A stretch of 64,000 bases of DNA from Azoarcus sp. DD4. Its GTDB lineage: Bacteria; Pseudomonadota; Gammaproteobacteria; Burkholderiales; Rhodocyclaceae. Shown here piece after piece: positions 17,580 through 26,622 of the stretch. The notes under the pieces are model-generated. The model was not told the origin of the DNA, ran no database searches, and was given only the letters and a program-made list of their open reading frames with translations. Location: positions 2,232,001 through 2,296,000 of the forward strand of contig NZ_CP022958.1 in the NCBI RefSeq assembly GCF_006496635.1, read 5' to 3'. The stretch's first letter is position 1. The number at the start of each line of letters is the position of its first letter. The position numbers were made by a program, and so were the translations under genes.

Positions 17580-18782
17580 ATGTCACAGCGGACCCATGCG
17601 AGGCGCGCGGAGAGCGTTCAGGACAGCCTGGCAGTCTTTCTCCGTGACCGTCCCATAGACGAGAAGAACGGCGCCAATGCCTGCCTAGGCTTCACCTTCC
17701 AGCAGTGGTGGGCCGCCCTATCGATCGCTGAACTTCTTGGCGGCGAGGATGACTTCGCCGTGGGCGTCGAGGTCAAGGAGGACGTAGCTATCCTCGATTC
17801 CGCGCAAGCCCCCACAAAAGTGGAGTTTTGCCAAGTCAAGAAGCATGAGCGCGAAGGCGTTTGGGTTCTGAAGGACCTTCACAAGAAGGGCAGTAAACGC
17901 AAGGACGGCACGCATGAGCATTCCATCCTCGCCAAACTGTATGCCCGTCGAGCGCAGTTCGGGGCCTCCCGTGCAAATCTGAAGTTTGTCTCCAACATCG
18001 GGGTCAAGCTGCCCAACGAAGCTGGTGGGGCCTCCCTCGCTACCAATACAGACTTGTCCTCTCTGACAGCCGAGCAGCAGACGCTCGTGAAGCTCGCCAT
18101 CAGTACTCAACTGTGCATCCCGGAAGAGGAGGTCGACTTGGCGGGCGTTCTGGTTTTCAAGACCAATCTCCCGCTGGGTGAGCCAGAGATTTTCGTCAGT
18201 GGGAAGCTAGAGCAACTATCGTCCACGGGTCGGCTGCCGTTCCCGCTGAGTCATACGTCGGTGGCGGCGCGTGTCCTTGCCAGCGAAATACAGAGCCGGG
18301 CGTCCAGCACGACCTACGCACGCAACTTTGAAGAGCTCAAGCTCCGCATCATCTCCAGGACCCAGGCCTTGGACATTCTGGCCAATGTCGCGCAGTCGAG
18401 GGCGCCGCTGAGTGAAATCCTAGTCGAAGCCACTACCGAGTTGGATCGGGAGGGGCACCCCTTCATCGAGCGCAAGGACATCAAGGCCCAGCGGGTCAGG
18501 GTATGCGCCGATGCATCCGACCGGACCAACATGATATTCAGCGGGGTCGCGAACGCGCTTCAGCGGGCTCGATTTCAAGTTGAGGCGGCCATCGGCGCGA
18601 AGGCGACGTTGGGCGAACTGATGAACCAGGTTGTTGAGGAGGCCCGGGCATCGAGCCCAGCCGAGTGCAGCGGCCTACCCTTGGGCTATATCCGCGCTGT
18701 GGCGCTACTGGTGGTATTCGATGCAATCGACCTCAACGTATTCACTGCTCCGGCTGGTCCGGAACCTAAGGAAGAAAAATGA
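17580..18782 (+). CDS. Cap4/DUF4297-like nuclease, partner of an SMC-type ATPase
   Basis: The 400-residue protein has a nuclease domain with FTFQQWW (about 39-45), VEVKEDVAILD (E67-D68) and CQVKKHE (Q85-K87), the E-D...Q-x-K pattern of DUF4297/Cap4 PD-(D/E)xK-type enzymes that cut double-stranded DNA. The same pattern occurs in the IS630-split nuclease of this window. The second half (from about residue 200) is helical and probably contacts the ATPase. The stop overlaps the ATPase start by 4 bases (ATGA). The pair resembles Lamassu-type or ABC-3C systems but without a separate middle component; the helical half may do that work. The product is expected to be cytoplasmic and kept inactive until triggered. 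Confidence 0.8.
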   Translation: MSQRTHARRAESVQDSLAVFLRDRPIDEKNGANACLGFTFQQWWAALSIAELLGGEDDFAVGVEVKEDVAILDSAQAPTKVEFCQVKKHEREGVWVLKDLHKKGSKRKDGTHEHSILAKLYARRAQFGASRANLKFVSNIGVKLPNEAGGASLATNTDLSSLTAEQQTLVKLAISTQLCIPEEEVDLAGVLVFKTNLPLGEPEIFVSGKLEQLSSTGRLPFPLSHTSVAARVLASEIQSRASSTTYARNFEELKLRIISRTQALDILANVAQSRAPLSEILVEATTELDREGHPFIERKDIKAQRVRVCADASDRTNMIFSGVANALQRARFQVEAAIGAKATLGELMNQVVEEARASSPAECSGLPLGYIRAVALLVVFDAIDLNVFTAPAGPEPKEEK

Positions 18783-20503
18783 GCCAGCGCGTGACTTACA
18801 AGACGCTCTGGCTCGTGTCCGCGAGAGACGGGAGCGCCAGAAAGCAGCAGTTCAGTCAGAAGACGCTGCTGCTGGGACCGAACGGAACCGGTAAGTCGCG
18901 GATCGTCAAGAATCTGTATTGGGTCTTTGGGTGCAAGACTCGAAAGCGCGACGCAGGCATCTGGGATCCAGACACCGTCGCCGCCCTGGAGTTCGCGTAT
19001 CGCGACACCAACTATATGGTTGTCCGTGACGGTAAGCGGCTTGGTATGTTCGAAGACAACGACCAGTTGCTCTTCTCTGCCGACAACATGAGTGCTTGGT
19101 CCAAGCAGATTGCAGCCTTCTTCGGCTTCGAGCTAAGGCTCAAGCGCCCCCAGAGTGCGACCTTCTCGCAAGCCGGACCAGAGTACATGTTCATGCCGTT
19201 CTATATGGACCAGGACGGTAGTTGGGGCGCCGGGTGGGATACCTTCGAACAGCTTACACAGTTCTCGAACTGGAAGGGCGCCACCTTCGAATCCTTCATT
19301 GGAATGAGGCCCAATGCCTACTTTCATGCGAAGTATCTTTCGACCGAGATTGGTGACCGAGCCAATGAGCGGCGGAAGGAGCTCGAAGCGCACCGAGCAG
19401 CGTTCAAGCGGGTGCAAGACGTCCTGCCCAAGAACCTGCCGTCCCTAAACTTTGCGGCGTTCCGCAGCGAACTTGCCGAGCTTGGTCGCAAGGCGACCAA
19501 GCTCCAGCAAGATCAGGTTCGCATTCGCGGGCAACTGCTGGGTCTCGTCAACATTCGTGAGAAGGTGAAGTCGGAGCTGAAAATTGCCCTTGCGGCATAC
19601 AGCGAGCTGAAGGGTGACTTTGCATACCTCACCGATCGCGCTGGCGAGTCCATCGAGTGCCCCACCTGTGGCACCGTGCACGAAAGCTCCTTCCATGCCC
19701 GCATTCTTCTCTCCAGTGATGTGGAGTCCCTGGGAGGTCTCATCATGGAGCTTCGGACACAGGCGGACGACATCGGCAGCAAGGAGGCCAGCATCCGCGC
19801 CAGCTTGCAATCAGTGGCGCGCGACATCGCCGAGCTGGACAAGCTTCAACAGGAGCGGCGAGTCAAACTGAAACTAGAGGAGGTCCTCGCCTCTCAGAGC
19901 AAGAGGACACTCGACACAGCCTTCCAGCGTGTCAGCCGCGATCTTTCCGGGGCACTGAAGAAACTCGAGGCAGAGAGGGCGAAGGCGGACGAACAGGTCA
20001 AGAAGTTCGAAGACCCGGAGCGCCTGTCTGCAGTGCGCCAGTATTTTTCGGCGCAAGTATCGAGTCTGTCCAGCTTGGTCGACGTCCCCATAGATGAGCA
20101 GATCGGCGAACCGAGGCCCGGTACACGTGCGCAGTCTGGAGGAAGCTCTGCGCCTCGATCCATGCTGGCAGTCCACCTGGCCATGCTCGCGACCAACGCT
20201 GAATGGGGCGACTCCCCACTATTTCCCTTTGTGGTTGATACCCCGCAGCAGTCGGGCCAGGACGATTCCAATCTGACGAAGATGGTCCAAGTTTTGGGCA
20301 GAGCCGCCGGAATTCACCATCAAGTCATATTGGCAGCGGAGCGCTTGCCAACGAGCGTACAGCTAGGAGACTTCGAAGTTGTACGGCTCACGGAGAAGAG
20401 ACAGGTCCTTTCGAAGGACATCTTTGATGAGGCGGTGGCACTCCTTCAGGAGCCCCTATCGGCGCTGAGAGAGAGCCTAAGACCTGCGGTCCACACCGCA
20501 TGA
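18779..20503 (+). CDS. SMC/Rad50-like ATPase with zinc hook
   Basis: The 574-residue protein has Walker A GPNGTGKS at residues 33-40, a long coiled coil, a single zinc-hook motif ECPTCG at mid-length (about residue 295), and a C-terminal half with FVVDTPQQSG (Walker B/D-loop region) and ILAAERLP (switch region). Two such chains could dimerise through one CxxC each, as in Rad50. It is translationally coupled to the nuclease gene. The DTPQQ form, with D-T-P in place of the classic D-E, is shared with several defence SMC ATPases. Its probable role is DNA sensing and control of the nuclease. Confidence 0.8.
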   Translation: MSQRVTYKTLWLVSARDGSARKQQFSQKTLLLGPNGTGKSRIVKNLYWVFGCKTRKRDAGIWDPDTVAALEFAYRDTNYMVVRDGKRLGMFEDNDQLLFSADNMSAWSKQIAAFFGFELRLKRPQSATFSQAGPEYMFMPFYMDQDGSWGAGWDTFEQLTQFSNWKGATFESFIGMRPNAYFHAKYLSTEIGDRANERRKELEAHRAAFKRVQDVLPKNLPSLNFAAFRSELAELGRKATKLQQDQVRIRGQLLGLVNIREKVKSELKIALAAYSELKGDFAYLTDRAGESIECPTCGTVHESSFHARILLSSDVESLGGLIMELRTQADDIGSKEASIRASLQSVARDIAELDKLQQERRVKLKLEEVLASQSKRTLDTAFQRVSRDLSGALKKLEAERAKADEQVKKFEDPERLSAVRQYFSAQVSSLSSLVDVPIDEQIGEPRPGTRAQSGGSSAPRSMLAVHLAMLATNAEWGDSPLFPFVVDTPQQSGQDDSNLTKMVQVLGRAAGIHHQVILAAERLPTSVQLGDFEVVRLTEKRQVLSKDIFDEAVALLQEPLSALRESLRPAVHTA

Positions 20504-20719
20504 TGAACGGTACAGTGACCAACTCCAAAGTTATTGAGCGGTCAAATTTGGAGGACCGTACCCCGTTTTGTACGGCCATCCAGGTGGGCGCGCGCCAGAC
20601 TGGCCCGCTTGGCACACCCGCCGGACGCGTAGCCTGCCGGAATTGTTGCCCGCTACCGTGTCTGCCAGCGGCAGGCCGACTGGTCTCGTGATCAGACCTA
20701 TCTATGGGGACAAAGACCG

Positions 20720-22165
20720 ATGCTCTCAGTCCGAATCACCGAAGATAATCCTGCTCTCGCGACGCTGCAGCGGTCCTGGGCCACCGCCATATATTCGGAC
20801 GAGGACGGCATAGGGCCGATGGGCTCATTGCACGAGGCCGGCGATGCGCTGGTCGCCCTCGCCCTGATCGAAGAAGACGGCCCCATCGTTCTGGGCAGTG
20901 GCGTCATGATTGGTCCGGGACTGGTAGTGGCGGCCACGCACGTGCTGGAAGAGTTCATCGCGCGGAACGCCGACCCGGTGCTGCTAACATTCGTGCCAAA
21001 TGGGGCGCGTGCCTGGCTTCCGCGCGAGCGGTCGACCGTGACGGGGCCCAGTGCCTTCGGAGCGGATCGCCGGATCGTCTCAGACATATCGCTGCTGGGC
21101 TGCACGCTGAACTCGGAGGCGCACCTGCACCATCCGCTGACGCTGGCGCCGCTGCGGGTCGCCCTGCCTCTGGTCGGTGAGCGCGTCTGGGCATTCGGCT
21201 ACCGCCAGGGCGGGCTGCAAGACGCCACGGCGCTGATCACACCGCTTGTAACGTCCGGAGTGGTGACCGAGGCCTATCCGCACGGCCGCGGCGAACGCAT
21301 GCCTTCCGCGTGCATTGAGGTCGCGATGGATACCAAAGGCGGCATGAGTGGTGGCCCCGTGGTCAACGCCAACGGCGAGCTGGTGGGCATCGTGTCGTCG
21401 TCAATCGACGGCGGGCCGTCCTACGTCACTCTGATCTGGGAGGCGCTTCGCCTAAAGGTCTCCAACAGGCTGTCGTCGCCTGCATGGGGCGATATCGACC
21501 TGTTCGCGGCGCAGGCCCTAGGACTCGTGAAGCTCAAGGGCCGGGTCAGAAGGAGCAAGCGCGGCGACATTAGGATGGCGTTATCCGAGCCTGAGGCCGA
21601 ACTCATGGCAGTGTCGGTGGATCCCGCGGCGATGGTGTCGTCGCGGTCCACGCGGAGGTTGCTTGCCGATGCGCAGTTGGAGGAGTTCGAAGAGCGGTGG
21701 CTTCCTGAGATAGAAACAGCAGCAGCCGACACCGCGCTGGCGCATCTTGAGAAGTTAGCGCTGCCGTCGGTGCACTGCTTCCTTGCGGCGTCTGACGTGC
21801 CCGCAGCGTGCTTGGCGCCAATCCGGGCGTTCGCCGTCGATGACTTTGAGGGCTCAGAGGACGCCTACCTTCTGTCTGTGTGGGAGGATGAGGATGGTAC
21901 CGTTGCCATTGCCGTTGCCTTCGATCTGCTGTCAGTCGTGTGGACGGTGCAAGTGCCCGCTGCGGACTATCTGGCGGTGGCAGGGGACTACGACGCCCAT
22001 TTTATAAACACTTCGGTCGATGGTCCGACGGCAAGCATGGAGCTAGTCCAGCGCTGCCACTTTGAGGCGGAGCTCACCCTCGATCAAGAGGCCGCACAGT
22101 TTATGCAGGCATCGATCACGTTTTCCGGTGTTATACGCCCTAAGCGGCGTGCTCCTCCGAGTTAA
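20720..22165 (+). CDS. Trypsin-like serine protease with unknown C-terminal domain
   Basis: The 481-residue protein has a chymotrypsin-fold protease in its first ~250 residues: GSGVMIGPGLVVAATHVLEE (catalytic His near residue 74), the SDISLLGC Asp region (about residue 122) and GGMSGGPVVNANGELVGIVSS (Ser near residue 212). There is no signal peptide, so it should act in the cytoplasm, unlike HtrA/Deg proteases, and there is no PDZ domain. The C-terminal ~200 residues are acidic and unassigned. It is co-directional with the nuclease-SMC pair but 216 bases downstream. Cytoplasmic trypsin-like proteases occur as effectors or activators in anti-phage systems; a link to the neighbouring pair is inference. 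Confidence 0.75.
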   Translation: MLSVRITEDNPALATLQRSWATAIYSDEDGIGPMGSLHEAGDALVALALIEEDGPIVLGSGVMIGPGLVVAATHVLEEFIARNADPVLLTFVPNGARAWLPRERSTVTGPSAFGADRRIVSDISLLGCTLNSEAHLHHPLTLAPLRVALPLVGERVWAFGYRQGGLQDATALITPLVTSGVVTEAYPHGRGERMPSACIEVAMDTKGGMSGGPVVNANGELVGIVSSSIDGGPSYVTLIWEALRLKVSNRLSSPAWGDIDLFAAQALGLVKLKGRVRRSKRGDIRMALSEPEAELMAVSVDPAAMVSSRSTRRLLADAQLEEFEERWLPEIETAAADTALAHLEKLALPSVHCFLAASDVPAACLAPIRAFAVDDFEGSEDAYLLSVWEDEDGTVAIAVAFDLLSVVWTVQVPAADYLAVAGDYDAHFINTSVDGPTASMELVQRCHFEAELTLDQEAAQFMQASITFSGVIRPKRRAPPS

Positions 22166-22390
22166 TGCCGACATCGGGTCGGTAGTACTCATTCCATATG
22201 GTGGGAAGCTGCCGTCGAGAGCGAGTCGCGGCCGAGCGGCAAGTAACCGAAGCATAGCTGCTCGACAAGCGCAACGCGTCCAGTGTCGGCTCAGGCCGAG
22301 TTGTGTGAATTGGCCCAACGGCACGCCTCGAAGTGCGGCGGACGTTCACGCGGCCGGTTTGCGGAAACGGCATGCGGCTGCACCTAGCCG

Positions 22391-22414
22391 AAAAGCGGGA
22401 GCCGAAGCTCCCGC
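22391..22414 (-). terminator. Rho-independent terminator after radC
   Basis: On the minus strand a perfect 8-bp stem GCGGGAGC/GCTCCCGC with a 4-base TTCG-type loop is followed by TTTT. It lies 9 bases past the radC stop codon and closes the transcript coming from the transfer genes and radC. Confidence 0.85.
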
Positions 22415-22422
22415 GGGGATGG

Positions 22423-22917
22423 CTACAGCAGCCCCGACTCAGCGAACGAGTACGGTGTGCCCTTGCCGATGACGAAGTGGTCCACCACTCTGATGTCGAC
22501 CAGCGCCAAGGCTGTTTGCAGCCGGTCGGTGAGTGCGCGATCGGCGGCCGAGGGCTCGGTCACGCCGGACGGGTGCTGGTGCGCCAGGATCAGCGCCGAG
22601 GCGTTGAGGGCCAAGGCGCGCTGAACGACCACCCGCGGATACACCGAGGTCTGGTCCACCGTGCCCTTGAACAGTGGCTCGTAGGCGAGCACCTGGTGCT
22701 GGCTGTCGAGGAACACGACGGCGAAGATTTCGTTGGGCTCCACGACCAGTTTCATGCGCAGGTAATCGCGCACGGCGGCGGGGCTGGACAGCGCTGGACC
22801 GGCCTTGAAGATACGGTTCTCGAGCAGGGTAATGGCCTGCTGGATGATCCAGTCTTCGTGCTGGGCTGCGATCAGGGTGAGCGACTCCGGTCTGGAATCG
22901 GCGATGACGCAAGACAT
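22423..22917 (-). CDS. radC: RadC-family JAMM protein of the ICE
   Basis: The 164-residue protein is a RadC/MPN+ domain: AVRDYLRMKLVVEPNEIFAVVFLD, then the JAMM metal site HQHPSG...PSAAD near residue 117 and a C-terminal DHFVIGKG. ICE-borne RadC proteins lack the helix-hairpin-helix part of chromosomal RadC, and their biochemical role is still uncertain despite the name. The ATG at 22917 has an ideal GGAGG site; longer frames upstream run through the structured leader and are not likely translated. It follows the TraC-like gene in the usual type-G order, and a terminator follows it. Confidence 0.92.
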   Translation of the reverse strand: MSCVIADSRPESLTLIAAQHEDWIIQQAITLLENRIFKAGPALSSPAAVRDYLRMKLVVEPNEIFAVVFLDSQHQVLAYEPLFKGTVDQTSVYPRVVVQRALALNASALILAHQHPSGVTEPSAADRALTDRLQTALALVDIRVVDHFVIGKGTPYSFAESGLL

Positions 22918-23136
22918 GGCGAACCTCCAATGGATGAGATCGGAGGGCTCCTGCCCGGGGAGGGCAAACCCTCCAGGGGACGACGGGATGAGACAGGCGA
23001 CGAGTGGGCATCCGCCACCGCGGGTGCGGTGGCCGTTCGCGGCGAGGGATGCGATGCGAACGGGTTTTCGATCAGCGCGGTCGAGCCGCACCGTAGCCTT
23101 GATGATCGAGGGCTACCTGGGCATGTCGCCGACGGA
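22918..23136 (-). ncRNA. Structured 5' leader of radC (radC RNA motif candidate)
   Basis: The leader starts with a block (23085-23136) in which GTAGCC and GGCTAC pair across an 11-12-base loop, preceded by CATGCCCAG. The same block precedes the 218-aa ICE gene (two copies) and the DUF3577 gene. A second GC hairpin (CCTGGAGGG with CCCTCC...) lies just before the ribosome-binding site. I match this to the radC RNA motif, a conserved structure known upstream of radC and other ICE/plasmid DNA-handling genes; the match is from memory and position, not a model search. Confidence 0.65.
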
Positions 23137-23251
23137 CGCGGCGGGCATGTCTGGGGATCGGGACGGCTCGACGGTCGCCATGTCGCCTGCAGCAAGCAGA
23201 TCGAGTGCCGAAAGTGGGGCTAAGCGCACCATGGTTCTCCCCCTCAGCCGC

Positions 23252-26188
23252 TCAAGCCAGCGATCCGAGCGGCAGCGATTCGATGCCCCGGGCACGGTCG
23301 ATCTTCTCGGCCACCTTGAAGGCCGCATCCAGCTCGCTGATGCCGTACTGTTGCATCAATTGGAAGCGCTCGGCCTTCTCTTCCGGCTCGGTCTGGGCCA
23401 GCGCCAGGTAGAGGCTGGGCGGCACCGCGCGGAACAGCACCTCCATCGACTTGGACAGGATCACGCCCTCGGTGAACTTGCCGGCCTCCTTGCGCGCGGA
23501 GAGCATCAGCGCCTTCTGCGCCGGGTTCAGTTCGCGGAAGCGCGCAATCTTCTCCACCTCGTCCGGCGGCATCGAGAGGCAGATCCACCACTCGATCATG
23601 TTGAGCATGGGCTCGGCCGCCTTGGGCAGGTCGTCGATGTTCTGCGTCGCCAGCCAATACCACGCGCCGAGCTTGCGCCACATCTTGGTGATCTTGACCA
23701 CGTAGGGCGCGAGCAGCGGGTTCCTGGTGATGATGTGGCCCTCGTCGGTCACGTTGATGATGGGCCGCCCGAGGAATTGGTCGCGCTCGGCGATGTTGTT
23801 GACCGTGTTGATCAAAGAGATATAGGCGATCGAGAGCTGCGCGTTGTAACCCTCGCGGGCGAAGGTCGCCAGGTCCACGACGGTGATGTCGGCCTCGGGC
23901 CAGGGCGTGCCGGGCCGGTCGAACATCTCGCCGTCCACACCCTGGCAGAACATATCCATGGCATCGGCCATCTCCAGCAACCGGGCGCGCCGGACCTCCG
24001 GCAGGGTCGCATCGCGGGCGCGCTCGCGCAGTGCGTCGCGCACGTCGCGAGTGAGCACCGTGCGCCGGTCTGCAACACAGCGCTGCGCCGCCTCGAGGAT
24101 GCACTGGCGGATCAGGCTGCGGTCGGCGCGCGTCATGCGCGCTTCTTCCTTGTCTTCGCCCCCGGTGATCATCAACCGCGCGGTGATCTCCAGCTCGCCC
24201 AGCACGTCGCGCTGCTCGTCGCCTTCCTCGTCGCGGTGGGGCGCTTGCGCGGCGTCGTCCCGGTCCTCGTCCAGGGCGTCGGCATCGAGGGTCTGCACTT
24301 GGCTGGGGGTATCCACCAGGCGCCAGGCGTCGGCGAACGGGGCTAGGCTCACTCCGGCACCCGGGGCGAGCTTGACACGATGCACCGTTAGGCCCAGCCG
24401 GGTCGCGAAGTCGCCGAACAGGCCGAAGCTGTTGCCCGCCTCGACGATGAAGAGGCGCGGCCGGTAGATCGCCGTGATCTGGTTGAGGATGTTGTTGAGG
24501 GTGGCGCTCTTGCCCGAGCCGGTGGGGCCGAACAGGAACAGGTGGGCGTTCATCTGCCGGTCGAGCTGGTTCAGGGGGTCGAAGGTGATCGGCCCGCCGC
24601 CGCGGTTGAAGAAGGTGATGCCGGGATGCCCGGTGCCCTGGCTGCGGCCCCAGACCGGTGCCAGGTTCGCGGCGTGCTGGGCGAACATGAGCTGGGTATA
24701 CCACTGCCGCTTGTCCAGGGCCGGGTCGAACACACAGGGTAGCCAGCGCAGGTAGCTGTTGAGCGGCGCCACCTCGTCTTCCTCGCGCACCGGCTGCAGG
24801 CCCGCGTTGAGCATGACATTGACGAGCTGCAGGCCGCGGGTATCGAGCTGCTGCAGATCGCGCCCGCGCAGGTAGAACGCCAGCGTGCCACGGTAGAGCT
24901 TGTGTGCACCGCCGATCAGGCTGCGCGCCTGCTGCACGTCCTGCCGGGTCTGCTCCGAGGCGAGCGTCTCACCGACCGACTTCCTGCTCAGGTGGTTGAG
25001 GTGTGCTTCCAGCACATCCTGCGGCGTAGCGACCAGGGTCAGGCACATCACCGTGTCCTCTGGCATCTGGTCGAACAGCGCATTGACCGCATTGCCACCC
25101 TTGTGGGTCTCGCCGGTGATGTGGCCGGTCGAGGGCGGCATGCGCAGCCGGTCCATCACGATCACCCGGTGCGGGAGGTCATCGAAGCGCCAGGTGCCGC
25201 TGTCCACGTCCGAACGCGGCTGGCCGAAGAACAGGCGCTGTGCGAAGTCGCCACTTGCGAGTTCCATTTCCAGCTCGATCTCGTCCGCTTCCTGCTCCTC
25301 GGGATAACGGGTCAGCGCGTAGAAGCGCTCCCGATCCTCGGCGCTCGGACCGAGCAGGGTCGGATGGGGGTTGAACCAGCGCAGCAGCCAGTCGTGGATG
25401 TCAGCGGCGTCCATGTGGCGGGCCTTTACCCCCGCATTCGCGAGCCCACCGGCGAGGCGGTCGCAGATCGACGTGAGCGCCTGCTCGGGCGACTGACCAC
25501 GGCGGGTTGAGGCGGGCGTGGGCGTGCGCCGGTAGACCACCATGCGTACCCGCCGGACCTGGCCGCGCCATGGCAGGCGCGTCACCGTGGTGTCCTCGAA
25601 CAATCCGCCGGGCTTGGCAATGGCACGCAGGTGATGCGCGAAGAAACGCAGGTAGAACTCGCTGAAGGCACTTCCTTGGGCACGCGGCCTCACGTAGCTG
25701 GCCAGCGCACGCAGATAGCCGTCCCAGTTCGCCTCATCCTGGGCGTAGAGCTGGACCACCCAGGGGTTCTCGTCGAGTTCGTCGAAGGAATCCTGCAGCG
25801 CGTTCTCCAGCGCATCGCGCGCCTGCCACAACCAGGACATCTCGCGCCCCTCGGTGCCGATCGGCTGCAACTCGAAGAAGGCTGCGACCGACTGGCCGTC
25901 CTCGAGCAGTATGCTTCTGGAGTCCGGCAGGTATTCCACCCAAGGCAGCAGGTCGGCAAAGGATGGCGCCACATCGTAGAGCGCCTGCGCATCCGCTTCG
26001 GTGGCGGGTTTGCGTTGGGGGCTGTCCAGGGCGCTGCCGGGCTCGGCAATGCCCTGCGACGCCAGGGCCGACACGTGCCGCGTCCAGGCGTCGTCGGCTG
26101 GCCTCTGGGTGGCTGGCGTCTCGGTGCCTGGCGTCTGGGTGCTGGCGTGCGCCGCTGCCTTGCGCGTCCAGGGCAAGGTCCAGGCCAT
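23252..26188 (-). CDS. TraC/VirB4-type conjugative ATPase (TIGR03744)
   Basis: The 978-residue protein is the cytoplasmic motor of the type-G mating channel. The N-terminal half carries the VirB4/TraC-type region; the ATPase has Walker A LFGPTGSGKS near residue 555 and Walker B INVTDEGH near residue 810, with the later ATQNIDDL segment. I start it at the ATG that overlaps the stop of the upstream lipoprotein gene (TGATG); the 85-residue upstream extension is Arg/Pro-rich shadow sequence. It follows TIGR03751 and precedes radC, the canonical order. No lesion is visible. Confidence 0.93.
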   Translation of the reverse strand: MAWTLPWTRKAAAHASTQTPGTETPATQRPADDAWTRHVSALASQGIAEPGSALDSPQRKPATEADAQALYDVAPSFADLLPWVEYLPDSRSILLEDGQSVAAFFELQPIGTEGREMSWLWQARDALENALQDSFDELDENPWVVQLYAQDEANWDGYLRALASYVRPRAQGSAFSEFYLRFFAHHLRAIAKPGGLFEDTTVTRLPWRGQVRRVRMVVYRRTPTPASTRRGQSPEQALTSICDRLAGGLANAGVKARHMDAADIHDWLLRWFNPHPTLLGPSAEDRERFYALTRYPEEQEADEIELEMELASGDFAQRLFFGQPRSDVDSGTWRFDDLPHRVIVMDRLRMPPSTGHITGETHKGGNAVNALFDQMPEDTVMCLTLVATPQDVLEAHLNHLSRKSVGETLASEQTRQDVQQARSLIGGAHKLYRGTLAFYLRGRDLQQLDTRGLQLVNVMLNAGLQPVREEDEVAPLNSYLRWLPCVFDPALDKRQWYTQLMFAQHAANLAPVWGRSQGTGHPGITFFNRGGGPITFDPLNQLDRQMNAHLFLFGPTGSGKSATLNNILNQITAIYRPRLFIVEAGNSFGLFGDFATRLGLTVHRVKLAPGAGVSLAPFADAWRLVDTPSQVQTLDADALDEDRDDAAQAPHRDEEGDEQRDVLGELEITARLMITGGEDKEEARMTRADRSLIRQCILEAAQRCVADRRTVLTRDVRDALRERARDATLPEVRRARLLEMADAMDMFCQGVDGEMFDRPGTPWPEADITVVDLATFAREGYNAQLSIAYISLINTVNNIAERDQFLGRPIINVTDEGHIITRNPLLAPYVVKITKMWRKLGAWYWLATQNIDDLPKAAEPMLNMIEWWICLSMPPDEVEKIARFRELNPAQKALMLSARKEAGKFTEGVILSKSMEVLFRAVPPSLYLALAQTEPEEKAERFQLMQQYGISELDAAFKVAEKIDRARGIESLPLGSLA

Positions 26189-26622
26189 CAGTAGTCCTCC
26201 AGACGCTCGCCCGGCATCGCGTACTGCACGCGCTGGTACAGCGGGAACACGGTCGTGTAGCCGGGCACCGGCACGGGGTCGCTGCCGGCCAGGTGCGGGA
26301 AGACGTACATGACCAGGTCCGGGTTCGGTAGCCGGTGGAACTGACGGTAGATCTCGTTGGCGGCGGTCCGGGTGTAGGCCGCGTTGTCTACGGGGGCGGT
26401 CTGCACGTCGGCCTCGGTCAGCGGCCGGCGCAGGCTCTGGCACGCATCGAGCAGTTGCCGGGCGGGCAGGCTACCGCCCACGCCGCCGCCGGTCTCCTGG
26501 TTCCAGACGTCGTGCATGGTGTGCGGGCCATGCGGCATCAATGCGTCCTTGCTGGTGGCGCAGCCACCCAGCACCATGACCGCGAGCAGGGTCGCGGTCG
26601 TTTCAATCCAGATCCGACCCAT
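26188..26622 (-). CDS. Conjugative transfer lipoprotein TIGR03751
   Basis: The 144-residue protein has a lipoprotein signal peptide ending in the lipobox LGGC (Cys near residue 21) and a mature part with the family-type ending NPDLVMYVFPHLAGSDPVPVPGYTTVF. It is expected in the outer membrane, in the position that TraV/VirB7-type lipoproteins occupy in the channel core complex (inference). It overlaps the TIGR03752 gene upstream by 20 bases and shares one base with the TraC-like start. Confidence 0.9.
   Translation of the reverse strand: MGRIWIETTATLLAVMVLGGCATSKDALMPHGPHTMHDVWNQETGGGVGGSLPARQLLDACQSLRRPLTEADVQTAPVDNAAYTRTAANEIYRQFHRLPNPDLVMYVFPHLAGSDPVPVPGYTTVFPLYQRVQYAMPGERLEDY

Noticed and set aside
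22805..24346. A 513-codon plus-strand frame
   Set aside because: Antisense shadow of the TraC-like ATPase and the radC leader.
23244..24704. A 486-codon minus-strand frame inside the TraC-like gene
   Set aside because: Overlaps the TraC-like coding frame in another phase and is Arg/Pro/Ala-rich, a high-GC artefact.
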